From Nectonema munidae (taxonomy: Eukaryota; Nematomorpha; Nectonematoida; Nectonematidae), in contig JAUIRK010000993.1 of NCBI GenBank assembly GCA_030549495.1, positions 620,001-684,000 on the forward strand: DNA of 64,000 nt, read 5' to 3'. Under the pieces are notes generated by a model, which made no database searches, was not told where the DNA came from, and was given only the letters and a program-made list of their open reading frames with translations. Each line of letters begins with the position of its first letter. The first letter of the stretch is position 1. A program made the position numbers and the translations under genes. Below are positions 36,501-51,500 of this stretch, piece after piece.

Positions 36501-39500
36501 AATATGTTAACCCGTTATCGGCCAGAATAATCAGACGATATCTTATGTAAAGCAGAAGATTTGTATTAAAAAGCATTGATAAACGCAGACGATTTTATTT
36601 TTGTAAAGGCGACATATGTCTACTGTGGTCGATAACCATTTAAACTACCTTAAAAAATTCTTCGAAAATTGAAAATATTTGAGATCATGACTCTTTGCGG
36701 ATTCTTTCGAAATTTTTATCTAAAAGTGGGTTTTTAGGATTGATCCAGAAAATACTATGCATTGTATGTTACATAGATGTTGTATGAATTTCGATGTTTT
36801 TGTTGTCTCTCTTGATCTTGTTAGACCACTGATTTAAGCATATAAGTAAGAAAATTTAAAGCTAAATCAACAACACTCGTGGCTCATTTAACCAAATTTA
36901 ATTGAAATGATTGAAGAAAAAGATAGTTAAGTAGGGTATAAGGATTAAGCACCAATTAAAACAGAAAAAAATCACCGAATAAAGAAGGAGGACAATAAAC
37001 AAAATTAATTGCAATTTATCATCAAGAAAGGGTTCAAATTTAAATGGCTACATAACTGACCAAATTTTTGAAAACACATTCAAACTTATAAAAGTTAATG
37101 AAATATTCAGTTAATTTTTTCTTTACCTATTGACATACATTTATTCCAGTATATGCAACTTCTATATCTTATAATTGTTAAATTTTTATATCTAATCTAT
37201 AAATATAAACGAGGAATATTGCAGGATAGTATGACAATTCTTCATTAAAAGGAATATTTCGGCTCTACGAGTCCTTTTCAAACTTAAGTCAAGGAAAAAG
37301 ACGACTTTTGTGGCGCATCTTCACTATAAAAGCGCTTCTCTCCGCCTTCTGCTTGACTTAAGTTGGGAAAGACTTGTAGAGTCGAAATATTCTTTAAGAA
37401 TTGTCATACTATCCTACTAGCGATGCACCGATCCCAATTTTTCACTGATTCCGATTACGCAACCGATTGTGAAAACTGGCAGACATAACTTGAAAAAAGC
37501 TACGCAATGCTTCAGAAGAATGCAGTGCATGATTGTTTGAATTTGCGTATGTTCGTGTCCACTTGCATCAGAGTGATGATTGTGCATGAATATAAACTGG
37601 CAGGTACATATTTAAAAAAGCTAGATAAAGAAGTATTGTAACAAAATTGAAATCGTAGCGAATTCCACTATTTATTATGACTTAGTTGTTTTCCTTCTAA
37701 TTTTGACGCGTAACATATCGTATGCCGCCAGTGAAGACGACTTTTGGGGAATACACTCGCTCCTCTAATTAGGGTCGCGACTCTGGGGTTAAGAACTTAT
37801 GTCTTAGACTAGATGCATGGATCAAGCAGCGCTTTTGGCTCTCCTATTATTTTGTGTATGATGTATATAGGAAGGCCCCTTTATGTATGCTCCAGTGTAT
37901 ATAGGATATTTAATATTGTTCTTACCATAAAAGGGAATAAAAGAATACTCTTTTCTCAAATTAATACAGTAGACCCTCCTTAAGCTGGACTACATGCGGG
38001 AGAAGGGTCTTCGACTATGCCGATTGTCCGACTTAACAGAGGCTCTCTACCATCTTCACCCCATAGTCTTCACAAACACTTTTCACAGTAGCCCCAGCTT
38101 CTAATTTGAGAATAAGTTCAAGTTTCTTGGTCACTGGTAGAGTCACAAGCTTTCGAGCGTTGGCTCTACGTCTTCTAGGCATCACTTCAACAATTTGATA
38201 TAGCCACAACAAGCTTTGGAATACCGTCAAAATTTAGTATGACCGTGAACTCTCAATTGAGTAAAAAATAAATAAAATGGCTGTTTGTAAGCCAAAGCGA
38301 AATTAAAAAAGTCAAAGAAAATGGCCGCTTGTAAGCCTATGAGGGCAAACATTTGTGTTCTCGGTCACGGTCCGACTTATCCGATATCCGAGTTAACGAG
38401 GGTATAAATTTTTGAAGAGTATGAAAGTGTGATTTAGGCGCAAGAAAATGGCGAATAATAAAAAAATTTGCGGCTGCTGATGCCGATCTAATCGGTTCAG
38501 CTCTTTTTCCTACTAAATTCTTCGTTTATATCTTTCAATACATAATATGACAGCCCTTTAGTCTCACCCTTTTGCAATGGTATTTGGATAGGTATATGAC
38601 GCTTATTTCTGCAAGAGGTGTTAGCTTTCACAAAACTCATTTGAGCAGGAGAAAGATTGCACTCAAAATAAAAGGTTGTCTTCAAGAGTTCTATGTGAAT
38701 TCTATTAATTTTGTTAGGCAGAGGAAGAATTCAACATTGAAAAAGGAAGACTGGTTCAAGAAGAAAGAGTCAAATTAATGAATACCTATGATAGAGTTGA
38801 AAAGCAAATCGAACTTCAAAAGAAAATGTAAGTCGTTTTTTAACTTTAATCTATCCCTTTGAAAATTGTCATTTGCTTTAACCCCACTCCCATTATTACC
38901 GATGGGGTTGAGAACTAACTATTTATATAAATGTCTGTAATTGATCAAAAATGTTAGGGTAATGATGAGAATCAACTTCCTTTTTCAAAGCGCCTCATTT
39001 GGTTTCAAATCCGTCCGCGACGGTGTTGAGAAGGTGTAATATTTGCAATGTAAAGTTCACCTACATGTTGAATCTTTTATAAAACATCGTCGAACAACTT
39101 TAAAATTCTTTATTGTTTTTTAAAGCTAACGTTTTATTGCCGTGGCGGTGATCATCACAACTCGAAGCATATTTTAGCTTGTGCATTGTGAATAAACACA
39201 TGAAAACTCATTTATTACTTAAAAATATCTAAAATGTGAAATTTTTTCTATTGTAATGGGTTATATAAATTTTTATTGAATAAGAAATGAGACCATAAGC
39301 CTTAAAAATTTTCGTCCTCAAAGGGTTTCATTTAGCATGCATTCTCCTTTATTCCCCCATTACTTTAATTTGCCCTTATTTAATGTAAAAAAAAAGAATC
39401 TTTTTTTCCCTCCGAACTTAATGTTGAAGGTAGGCTACTTCAAAATTGCATATGATATTTTGATGAATGTTTATTGTTTCCTCCGTCCCCTATCGCGAAA

Positions 39501-42500
39501 CTTTTTGGCTCGCTGTGTTCAAATTTAAATGCCTCCTACATCACTGACCAAATGTTATATTATTTCTGTGTACGGCGTATTTCCGTTATTATTTCTTTTT
39601 TGTTGGAAATAAATGGCTATATAGTAGGGAAATAAATGGATATATATTCCTTGACATTAAATATTTTTGAGGAGTAAATATAATTTTCTTTTGAATTAAG
39701 ATAATTCAACTCTACCTCGATTATTCACAAGGGCTTTACAGAAGAACTCTTGAGATAATGTATATGAAAAACAAATGTTTTTACACTTTAGTTACTTGTA
39801 ATACTTCTTTTTCTTTTAAATATTTTTCGCTATACAAGTATCTCATTTTTATTTTTTTAATAAAAAATACGGTCTTTGCTTCTATAAACCGTTTGAGGAC
39901 CGATGTCCTAGGAAATTAAAATCACTCAGTTTAAGTATATACACTGAGAAAAAAACTTGTCATTATCATTGCCAAAAAATGCCTTATTGATTGGTAATTA
40001 TTACGATTACTTGTAAATTTTACAAAGTTGAGATTCAACTATCTGTGTTATATCGGTGATAATGATGATTTATTGAAAAGAAAATGAAAAAACAGTATTC
40101 TATATCAATTAATAAGTTATGTAAACATCTATATTAATATACCTTCTTACAGAAAGGAGAAAGATCAAAGGGAAAACAAAATTAGCTATCATATTGAAAA
40201 GTGATATTTTCACAAATCTTTATAGTAAATTTTACATTTTAAACTTAGTAACATTTCGAATTTGAAATAATTGTCAATTTTATGAACATAATATTAATAT
40301 TATCAAAAACAGAGAGAAAATTTCCCATAAAAAAAATATTCTTAGGTTAGTATTTTTTTTACTTTATTTATTGTTTAGTTTATTTTAAGGTTACTTAAGA
40401 ATAATAAATTATTATTAAATCCTTTAGTATTCTTTATTTGGAAAGGTTATGCACCCTCAAAAGTTGACTACTCTTTCCTGAAAATATATTATGATCAAAA
40501 CCTACAAAACTAAGAAGAGTTTATTAAAGGAAGGTTGAGGTATAATGTGAGATATGTTTTATTTATAATCTATGAAGGCTTTATTATAATATAAATATTT
40601 AAAAAAATGAGAAAGTTATTTTTTTTATATTTGACAAATATAAAATTTGTGGTCGCGTTATCACCCATTTTTGAATAAATTTATTAAAAATTACGAAAAA
40701 ATTTAAAAGTTTTGGGGTGATTTTGTTTCAGATAAATCCAAACCGGTTTTGGCAGCCTTCTTCCGTGGAAAAAGTAAAGAAAATGAAGGGGAATCCACTT
40801 GCGATGAAAATTTTATGATTGAGAATCTAACTAAAACTTCTAGATCATCCGTTATGTCAATTACCAGCATTACTGATATTTTGATCTGTACTTATCTGAA
40901 ATATGTGAATTTAATTGTATGAAGTATTCATTATTTCTAAATAGCCAAACTTCCAATCTTATCAGCCAATCAAACTTGAAAGTTCTCAAGGCTCAAGATG
41001 AATGCATCAAGGTACACAAGATTTATTATTAACTATCCGCCTATCTCTTCCTATTTTTTCGTCTTTTGCCATGTTTTTTGAACATTTTTGTAGGATGTCC
41101 TTGATATGGCGATGCAACGCCTTCAATCCTTCAGAAATGATCCAGAAAAGTACAGAGAAGTTGTGAAAAACTTACTACTTGAGGTTTTTTTTAAATTTCT
41201 TTCTTCATATAAGATAAATTTTATACCCTCATTTCAAATAGACTACTTTTTGAATTGTTTGATAGTTAAAGACCAAGGAAGCTCATATGTTTGTATTCAT
41301 GTATATTGTATATAATATCATAGATTACAAACATATTCTTTTTTTCCCACACTTCACATCATTGAAATGAATAGATACACCCTATTATTTCATTGATAGT
41401 AATCGATTAATTCATCTTTCTATACTCAAATATCTTGAAAATGAAGATTTATCCCTTTCTATGTAAAAAAATACGGTTTAAACGCCTACCAATGTAAAAT
41501 AAAAAGAAAGCAGTGTATCCAAACTCTATTCAACCCTCGCACTACGGACTCCGGGCATTTTTTTCGCGACACATTTTTAATCCCATTTTACAAAAAAATT
41601 TCAGACGAAGACTATATAAATTAAACGTAAATTTTTAAAAGCAATGAATCATTCAATTCAAAAAAAAATTATTTCAAAAATTTTGTGAATTTTTAAGCTT
41701 ATGATAAATGTTTTGAAATTAGAATAAAAAACTGTAGATGGCGTTAATTTTTATTGAAAAAAAAGAAGTTTTTAAATAGTTTCAATTTATTTTTTACAAA
41801 AACTAAAGAGTAAAACTTTTAGAAACTTTCTTTGAAACCGTAAAAAGATGATAAAAATTTGATTTGCAAAGGAAGTTCAAGGATTCTTGTTCTTACTTTC
41901 ATTCTTTCTTCAGCTAGGAGGAAAGAAAGTTTTTTTATAAAAATCATTCTACCACTTTGTCTAGAGCAGGGATCGGCAAATTTTTTTTTACCCATCGATC
42001 CCTTCATAGAACATTTGTCTTCACATCGACCCCGACCCCACATAGTAATGTTTCATAAAAAGATTAATCAATGTCCAACAATTAAGAGAAAAAAATACAA
42101 ATCAAAAATGTTTCATATATCCTATATTATACAATGTCCTAAGCTATATTTAAAAAGAAAAAGGAGATTTATTTCTACTATAAAGTAAAAAAAGCATATC
42201 ACAATTTGGTAAGTTTGTCTATCTTATCGACCCCTAGAGATCTGTTATGGACTCCCAGGGGTCGATATCGACCACTTAGCCGACCCCTGGTCTAGAGTTA
42301 GGGAAAGTATTGGTTGAGTTATACCGGGCTACAATCCATGTGTTTAGACAAACGATGTCCAAATAATTACAGAAAGCTGCTAAAGACCATCTTCGGCATG
42401 GCTTGTATGATCTATGATTTTTGATCATTCTATTAGCAACATCTACTCCAGACTTATATTTATTGAAGCAAAGTAAACTTTCTGGCTTAGAATGATCTCC

Positions 42501-45500
42501 CATTGTTTGAAAATTTCTATGTTGTGATGATAAAACATACACAACTTTGAAGTTTTTTCTGGCATGTCTTCTGGGTATATAAGCACTAAGAGAGGCATAA
42601 TCAGAGTAATCTGTCTTACTTTCGCATTCAGAAAGTTTCAATGATTTAAGGTATTCAGCTCTCAAAATTTTTGGGATAAACTTCTTGTTTCCATTAAGAG
42701 TGCCATAAAAAGTTATATCTTTTCTGTAGCGCCAAATTACTAAATTGTGGCTTGTAAAAAATCTGTCAGTGAAAAAACACCGCACCAGAAGGAACTTTAG
42801 CATCTTCAATTAGCCTTTTACAAATACAAAAGGCTGAAAAGTAAGAACAATAGTCTAAACCAGAAATATAAATTTATGGCAATAAACAGTAATAATACTC
42901 AACATCGTTCAAATGAAGCATTTCAAACCATAATGACCGGGCTTTTGGGGGTCATAAACTTTCATTGGACATTTACCTTTAAAATTAATTAGTTGTTCAT
43001 CTATTGTTAGATGTGAATATGGTGTCTAGTGAGATGTAAAAACATTAGGAAAATAATCATGAATCTTTCTAATAGGGCTCAACTTATCATTTGGGTTTTT
43101 GTGTCTTTTATCATCAAAACTTATGAAAAGATGAATATGTGTGAACATGTTTCTGCCAATGCCGGGTCTCAAAAAAGGATTCCCATATGTAAAAAATAAG
43201 TCTGATATTTTAATTTTTTGATCCCCATTTTATCCGATATATAGTAAGGAAGCAAAATAGGATAACAAATGGAAAATCTTAAAGTTTTGATAATATTCTT
43301 AAAAATTCATGTGTTTAGGATTAGTGGACCTTAAAAAAATTGCAAAACAAAATATTCTAAATGAATAATCATTTGAATGTGAGACTGGGCGAATAGCAGA
43401 ATCAAGACTTGGATACAAAATAGATTTTTTGTTTTTTCTATTACAGCCTAAATAAAAAATCCCTTACTAGTTTAATTAGAAAATTTTAATAAATTAACAC
43501 ACCTTTGATATCAGTTAAACAGAAATAGCAATCTGTTAAATGATCTTTAGGTTCTCTCCAGATCATTGGCACTCCAAAGAGAAGTCCAGGCCCTTTTCCT
43601 TTTGCCCAAGCAGAAAGAGAACATGTACATTTAACACAGCATATGTGGGGTGCCCGGTTTTTGTCTTGATCACCAACTTTACATCCAAAGTATAACTCAA
43701 AGTTTTTTGACATGTGGTGTCAAATGCCTCTTGTATTGGTTTAATGTAACTGAACCACATATGTAGCAAAATTTATCAGGTAAATTTTTACACTCTCTCG
43801 GCATTTTGAAATTTTAACTTTTACAAATTAAAAAATAATATTCTAAAAAAGATAAATCTATAATATAAAGATTGGAAGCGAATCAGAGGTCTGGCAAGAC
43901 CTCCGGGGAGACAACACGCAAAACTTGCCAGCCTTATTATATATTTAAATGTGTAAATCGTAAAATGCTTAAAAAATATACTTAAAATAAAAATTTTCAA
44001 AAAATATTTTACATACATATTGAAAGCCACATTTCAAAAATTCTACCTAAAAGTTCAAAAAATTTAACTTTGAAATTGCAGTTTTATTTCATAAAAACTA
44101 TATGATTGGTTGAAATGTTTATGTAATATATAATAATAATAATAATACTAATACTACCAATACTACTTTTTGAAAATTTTTACTTGTTTGATTTGAAGAA
44201 AGAATTCAACTGTTTTTCAATATTTCTTTTTCATGATATATATATCATTAGAAAGCTTATCGTTTGCTACATACTCTAGAATAATTTATTTTTGCAAAAG
44301 TTTTAACAAATTTTAATAAATGGACTTTACTTCGAAAAATTTTGTCTAAATTTTTCAAAAAATTACGGACCACCTTTTTGTTTACGCATAATGTGAAGAT
44401 TTTTAAAAAAAATTGAATGAAAATGATATCATTGGAAAGGTATACTCTTTGTGGTTAACATAGGCTAGGTTATACAAATAAATATATTTTCATTTTTCCA
44501 AAATCTGCTTTTATGTGAGGTCAGTCAAGTTTTATCTAGTTTCAAAAAATACCAATAATAATTAACGTTCTTAATTTATATAATATTTTTTCAATATTTT
44601 ATATTCACAAAGGTAAAATATGATTTTTTACATTTTAAAATTTCATAGTTGAAGAAAACTGTCGAAAATTAATATATATTTTTTACTTTTTATGGGTCAG
44701 TAGTACAGGTCAGTATAATGTTTTTCTAATAAATTTAAAATTATTTTTAAAGTGAAAAATGTTGATCGAATGTACAAGATTTGAAGCTATACTCTTTGTG
44801 GGTAAAATAGGCTAGGTTTTACAAATAAATATATTTTTATTTTTCCAAAATCCGCTTTTATGTGAGGTCAGTCAACTTTTATCTAGTTTCAAAAAATACC
44901 AATAATTAACGTGATGAGTTTATATATTATTTCTTCAAAATTTTATATTCACAAAGGCAGAATATGGTTTTTAACATTTTAAAATGTCATAGTTAAATAA
45001 AACTGTCGAAAATTAATATTTATTTTTTACTTTTTATGGGTCAGTAGTATAGGTCAGTATAATATTTTTCTAATAAATTTTAAATTATTTTTCAAGTGAA
45101 AAATGTCGATTAAATGTACGAGTTTTGTTTGATAATCGTAGTCTACTTTTATTTAGTTTAGATACAACCTTTCTAATTTTTAACGAAGGGCATTCGTTAT
45201 ATTTATACCGACAGTGTGCGAGGAATAAATCACATTATTGATTGATTTTAGAGCATAATTATGCGAAGAAAGATGAACACATGTTGCATTACGCGTTTGT
45301 GAGCGCAGTGAATTCTTATCTCGCATACGCTTCACCACATCTTTAGCACGCGTGTGTGGTTTATTAATGTCGATTGAATGTACGAATTTTGTTTGATAAT
45401 CGTAGTCTACTTTTATTTAGTTTAGATACAACCTTTCTAATTTTTAACGAAGGGCATTCGTTATATTTATACCGACAGTGTGCGAATAATAAATCACATT

Positions 45501-48500
45501 ATTGATTGATTTTAGAGCATAACTATGCGAAGAAAGATGAACACATGTTGCATTACGCGTTTGTGAGCGCAGTGAATTCTTATCTCGCATACGCTTCACC
45601 ACATCTTTAGCACGCGTGTGTGGTTTATTTTATCGGGCTAGTGTACGCTTAGTTTATTTGTAGTGTTCCTAGCTTAAATCTTAGTCAAATATTAAAACGC
45701 TTATAACTTTCACATTTCTCAACAAAATGCATCATGCGATATACCAAATTAAAGCATTTTTTATGGGCTTTCAGAATACATTACTTATATCATAAGTACT
45801 TAAGAAATACCTTTTACTGTTTTTATTTTCCATGGGCTTCATACCATTAATTAGCAGATAAGGGATGCATTTTAAACTAAAGCTCCTTTCATTAGGACAA
45901 ATTTTTACCTATATTATGTGACAATTTCCAGCACAATTATAAAGCGACTCTACTCTCAGAATCTAAATTTATTTGTAGATTTTTATAAAATAGTATTAGT
46001 TTTTCCATTTTTTTTATAAATTAACCTTCGTTTTTTTTATTGGTCAGTATAATTTTTTTCTAATAAATTTAAAATTATTTTTGAAGTTAAAAATGTAGAT
46101 CGAATGTACAAGTTTTGTTGGATAATCGTAGTCCACTATTTATTTTTAGATTTTTATAAAATCATTTTAGTTTTTGGTTTTTTATAAATTAACATTAGTT
46201 TTTTACTTCTTTTGAATAATCATCCAAAATTTAAGTGCGGGTTTGATTTACACTTTGATTCGAAAAAAATATGTTTTGGATAAATATTTTTTTTATTATT
46301 GTTTACTGCATATAAATTTCTAAAGAGAAGATAAATAGATCAAAATATGTGTTTTAATCAATTTTTCTCAATAAGTATTGAAGCACTGAGGTAGCAAAAT
46401 ATGAACAGAAAGTTTGATATTTTTTGATTTTTTAAAGAATATTTTTCGATTCTTTGATCACAGAATTTTATTTTGATTATTTGACAAATATAATATTTAA
46501 AATCGTCCAAATTGCAAAGTATAGGTATTTTAAACAAAGCAGTAATATATTTGAAGAAATAATTTTCAGTATAAAGAGTTTAGAAAACTCTTCTCTAATA
46601 TGTAATGATATATTCTCATAACCTGTACGGTTGAACGCGGGTAGACAACTTGCGTTTTATCTCCAACCCGTATATTACGATGATTCTTCTCCAACCTGTA
46701 TTCTACGATGATTCATCTCCAAACTATATACTACAATGATTCATCTCTAACCTGTATACTACGATGATTCATCTCTAACCTGTATACTACGATGATTCAT
46801 CTTCAACCTGTATACTACGATGGTTTCTATTCCATGTACAAATAACTAGGGAGACAATGTTCAACTTTCTGTTCACATTCTGCTAGATGTAAGATTTGAT
46901 ATACCTCATTCGGGGAGACGATGCTACATAAGTTATTACCTATATACATTATACCTGTATACTACGATGGTTCATCTCCAACCTGTATACCGCGATAATT
47001 CATATCAAAGAATCGAAAAATATTTTTTAAAAAATAAAAAAATATCAAACTTTCTGTTCATATTTTGCTACCTCATACGATGTTACAAAAGTTATTACCT
47101 ATACTTTGCAATTTGCACGATTTTAAATATCTGGCAAGACCTCCGGGGAGACAAATTGTTGTAAAATCAAAATTTATTTTTTACAAAAAGCTGAAAGGTG
47201 CCACAAAAAAATCACTTTCATATTTGTTATCAGCGTGAAATATACTCTTAAAAATGCTAATCAAATTTTCGTTTTTTTTTATTGTTGTACAGTGAATCAA
47301 TTATTTCCTTTTGAGTTGAAGATGAATCTACTCCTTTTATAAAAAATGTTGGTAGTAGTATTGAATATTGATTTTCTTTTATTAATCAAAAATTTGCATT
47401 TACTTCTTGAATCAATGATTTAATCTTGTCTTCTGCCTTCGACAAACTAGAGGAATCTGGAAACGTTAGTTGATATGATTTTTACGAAAAGACGTTTTGT
47501 TTACCGTTGTCCTCTCGAAAATAATGTTTTTTTCCATTGAATTATTTAGATGAATTAAAATTTTATTCTCGAGTTTGCTCTTAGTTGAATCATGTTTATT
47601 ATTTGATTTACTAATGATTTCTGAATATATTGGGTTTATTTCCTTTATTTTTGTATTCTTTTCAGATAATAAATCTATTTTCTTATTTAAGAAATCACTT
47701 TTAGTACAGTCACTCATTATTAAGAGTAAGAAAAAATGAAAGTATATGCTGTAAAAAATTAAAGATAAAAAAATTTGTTAAAAAGAAGATAAGGAAAGAA
47801 TTCCTATATCTTCGTAATATCAAATTGTGATGTCGCTGTCTACTTTTTCAAGTCTTTGCTAAGACCAATTCTTGAATACGCAAACGTGATTTATGGTAAT
47901 TTTTTTTGTAAGTAATATCAAGAAAATTGAAAAAGTTTAAAAGAATTTTTCCAAAAGTTTGCATGATGTGAGAAATGTTTCATACTCACAGGGAATGAGA
48001 TTATTAAACTTGCCTTCATTTTACTATAGAATATATAAAGAAATATATGATCATAAAAGAAAATGTTTTACCTGAGTTCTAGTTCTCAGCAAGAATTTCC
48101 AGATCGCGTTGTTATACGTTTAAATCTGAATGTTTTCAAAACAGTTTACCATCATACTTACTTACAAAGAGCCTTTGATGATTTGAATTCTTTTCTGGAA
48201 GAAGTAGTTAATTCTCTCACAGCAGGCAATGATTTCAAGAACAAGCTTGATATATTTTGGCAGTCGTCTAGAAGATCTTATTTTATTTTTAAGATGCATA
48301 TTTTACAAGCATTGACCTAAATATGTTATTTATTTACGCGACTGTATAAAACTTGTATTTTTTAACATCTAACCAATGACTAAATTTTTTCAATTTTTTT
48401 TTGATGCTTCATAACTGCTTTACCTATTTTGCAATATAGGTGTGGATTTGATGAAATAATAAATTTTGGATATTTCTGTACACAAGTATTCGTTTTAGTC

Positions 48501-51500
48501 AGGACACTTTTGACTGTTTTCAGCACTATTTTTTAAGCTTCAAACTGCTCTGATTCAATCTAAGAAACAATAAAATAAATATTAACACATATGTGTACAC
48601 TAGGGTTATAACTTTTTCAAACTTGAAAACCCTATGTTATTTTTTGATGAGTTTTTTCTCATAGATGAAAAATATAAGCTTTTTAGAAGAAAAATCGGAA
48701 AAAAGTTTACGCATCAACTAAAAAAACATTTATGAAGTTAAAAAATTCTTTAATGAATAATAAAAGATTTGCAAAAATTTTTATTTCATGTTCAAATTAC
48801 TTAAAATAAATTTTTCTGATATAATATCTTTCTTTTACAGCTTTTATAAACAACTTGAATGACTTTGATTGCCCTTTCTGCGCATTGGTTGCTTCTTGAA
48901 ATGTTTAATTTTGAACTTTCTTTTTTCCAATGATTTTTTAAAGACGAAATAGCTTTTTCATATGGCTTTAATATTTCCAACAAATTTCCAAAGTTACTTT
49001 CTTTATACTTTTGATCATTAAACCAAAATTTCTCCCAATCATAGCAAATGAAGCGACAAACATTAACTAAAGAGTTTCTCCATTTGGGTAGAAGAATATA
49101 ATCAAGATTTGTTAAAATTGGTGTTGAGTTCCATCTTGCTCTACTAATATTGGGAAGTTTGAAAAATTTAACTTGTGGGAAACATCCATTTGTTTCAAAG
49201 TACTTTGAAAACTTGTGTTTAAATGGAACAAAAATTTCATATCATCTCTTCCTACTGTTCTTTCATAAATTTTTTCTTCACCATTTTTAAAATTTAAAAT
49301 CAACTTATAATTTTTAACAAGTTCTTGAATAAATGGATACTCAATGTTAGGGGAAGTGTTGTTTTCTTTTAAACTTTGATTCATCACTAAATAGAGTATT
49401 CGGTCAAGTATGTGATGCTGGCAACTTATATATTGTGGTTCTTCTAATTTTCTTCAAACATTCTTTGTTGACTGCTGCATTTTTTTCCAGTGTTGACATT
49501 TGTAGCATCACTGATTATCATTTTTAATGATTTCCAAAGCATATATTCATCAATTGTGTTAGCAATAAAGTTTGCAATCCTTTGAGCTTTTCCATCGACT
49601 AATACTGCAGCATTTATTCTGATTTCTCTTAATTCATTTTTTGCACAACAACTTGGATTTCATCCACATTAATTTTTTTCCATCAGAATGTACACACCAA
49701 TATTAGGGTAATTACAAAAATTTTTTTAATGAAACTACTTTCAAAGAAGGAACTTTTATCCACATTTAACAAATATAAGATTCATTTTTGCTTTCTCGAA
49801 AAAAAATTCCACCCTTTTTTTAAAATAAATTTTAGAAAAGAGAAAATTTCCCCCATTTTAAAGAATTAAATTTATATTAGTCTTTTTAACTTTATTTATA
49901 AGAAATTAAATAAATAACACAAAAGAAAAAATTAAAAATTGTTTTTTGCTAGAAACTTTAAGTTTTGGTCAATCATCAAAACTTTAAGTTCCATGCAATT
50001 CTTCCATAATTTTAATGGCCCGCTCTGCATTTTGTTTAGACCTCGGGATATCAATTTTCGACTTCTCAAGATTAATGCTTTTAAACAATTGATTGCTTTT
50101 GCATTCTATAATTTGTAAACTTTAACAAACTACTAAAAGTGTTTTTGTAGTGTTGATTTGAAACCAACCTCCCCACTCATAACAAATAAAATCACACCTT
50201 TCAAACATCTTGTTTTCCTCCAGAAGAAAAAAGCATAACAACGTACTTGTCGTGTGTTTACCGGGTTGATTTACGTTTGGAAGTTTTTAGGTATTTTACC
50301 AACTTAAAGTTTGTGGTGACGATAAGCCTGTCAAAGTTCATACAAAAACTTAAAATCGTCCCGCCATCCTGGATTTTCACCTGTCTCTTCGACATCTTCT
50401 TTTTCCGTATTTTGATATTTGTTTTTCAAATATTCATAATCTTTAGTTAATTCTTCAATAAAAAGAAAGCAAAGTTGTGGTTTACTTGTATTTTCTGGAA
50501 TGAAAAAGTTTATTACATATTTGAGTAGCAAATCAAGAATATGGTGCTGACAGCCAATGTACTGTGGCTTCTCAAACCCTTTGTGCACTATGTCATCTTG
50601 AATTCGTTTAACAATGCCATTTAAACGACCTGTGTCGCTAATTATCATGCTAATATTTTTCCAGGCATTAAATTCATCAATTAACTTATGAAGTTCATGA
50701 TGTATAGCTTTTGCTGTGCCGTCAAGACATTTCAAAACACCAAGTTTAATTTCTGTCACAACGTTTTTGAGTAAAACAATTTGATATTCCTCGCCAGCTA
50801 GCTTTTTACCATCAAAGTGAAGACAAAAATGTTCATCATTTTGTAATTTTTTAAATATTTTTATCTTTGCTTCTCTTCCACTTTGAATAACTTTTTTCCA
50901 AATACCTGACTGGCTAGGAACATCAACATTATATCCCTGCTCAGAAATTGTTTCAAGAATTGATTTAGTTTTTTTCTTATAAGTGCGCTAGAAAAATGAG
51001 GAAAGTTCATTACTTCTTTCCAAAGCAGTTCAATATCTGTAATCATAATATTCACTCTATCTAGACGTAGCTTTGTACAATTAAATAAAAAAAGAAAATT
51101 ACCAAGAACTTGACGATTTGTTGGAATTCGGGAGAGATGTGAAATTTTTTCAATAAAAGGAATTTTTTGATCTCTCTTTATTTTACATAGACTTGATAAG
51201 TTTCTTTTCCATGTATTCCTGTTTTTTTTCTACACTTTTATAAGAATTTTTAGACGCCATTTTTATAAATGAGAACGAAAAAAAAATATAAACTAGAAAA
51301 GTGTTCTATTATAAAAATTAACAAATTTTTAAAGCATGTATTTTTAAATTTAAAAATAGGGGGAGGTTCCACTATTAAAAAGGGTTTGGGTTTTTTATTT
51401 TAAAATTTTTAATTTAGTAATCACCCTCAATATTCTTTAAATAAGGTTTCTATCATTTTTTTTATTTCAGCTCCTTTTCTTCTAACAGCTTTGTATATTG

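Noticed and set aside
38572-38778. 68-codon ORF over V-ATPase exon 3
   Set aside because: It is in a different frame from the conserved exon and is a shadow.
46659-46826. CRISPR-like periodic array
   Set aside because: Units are contiguous without spacers and the genome is animal; it is a minisatellite.
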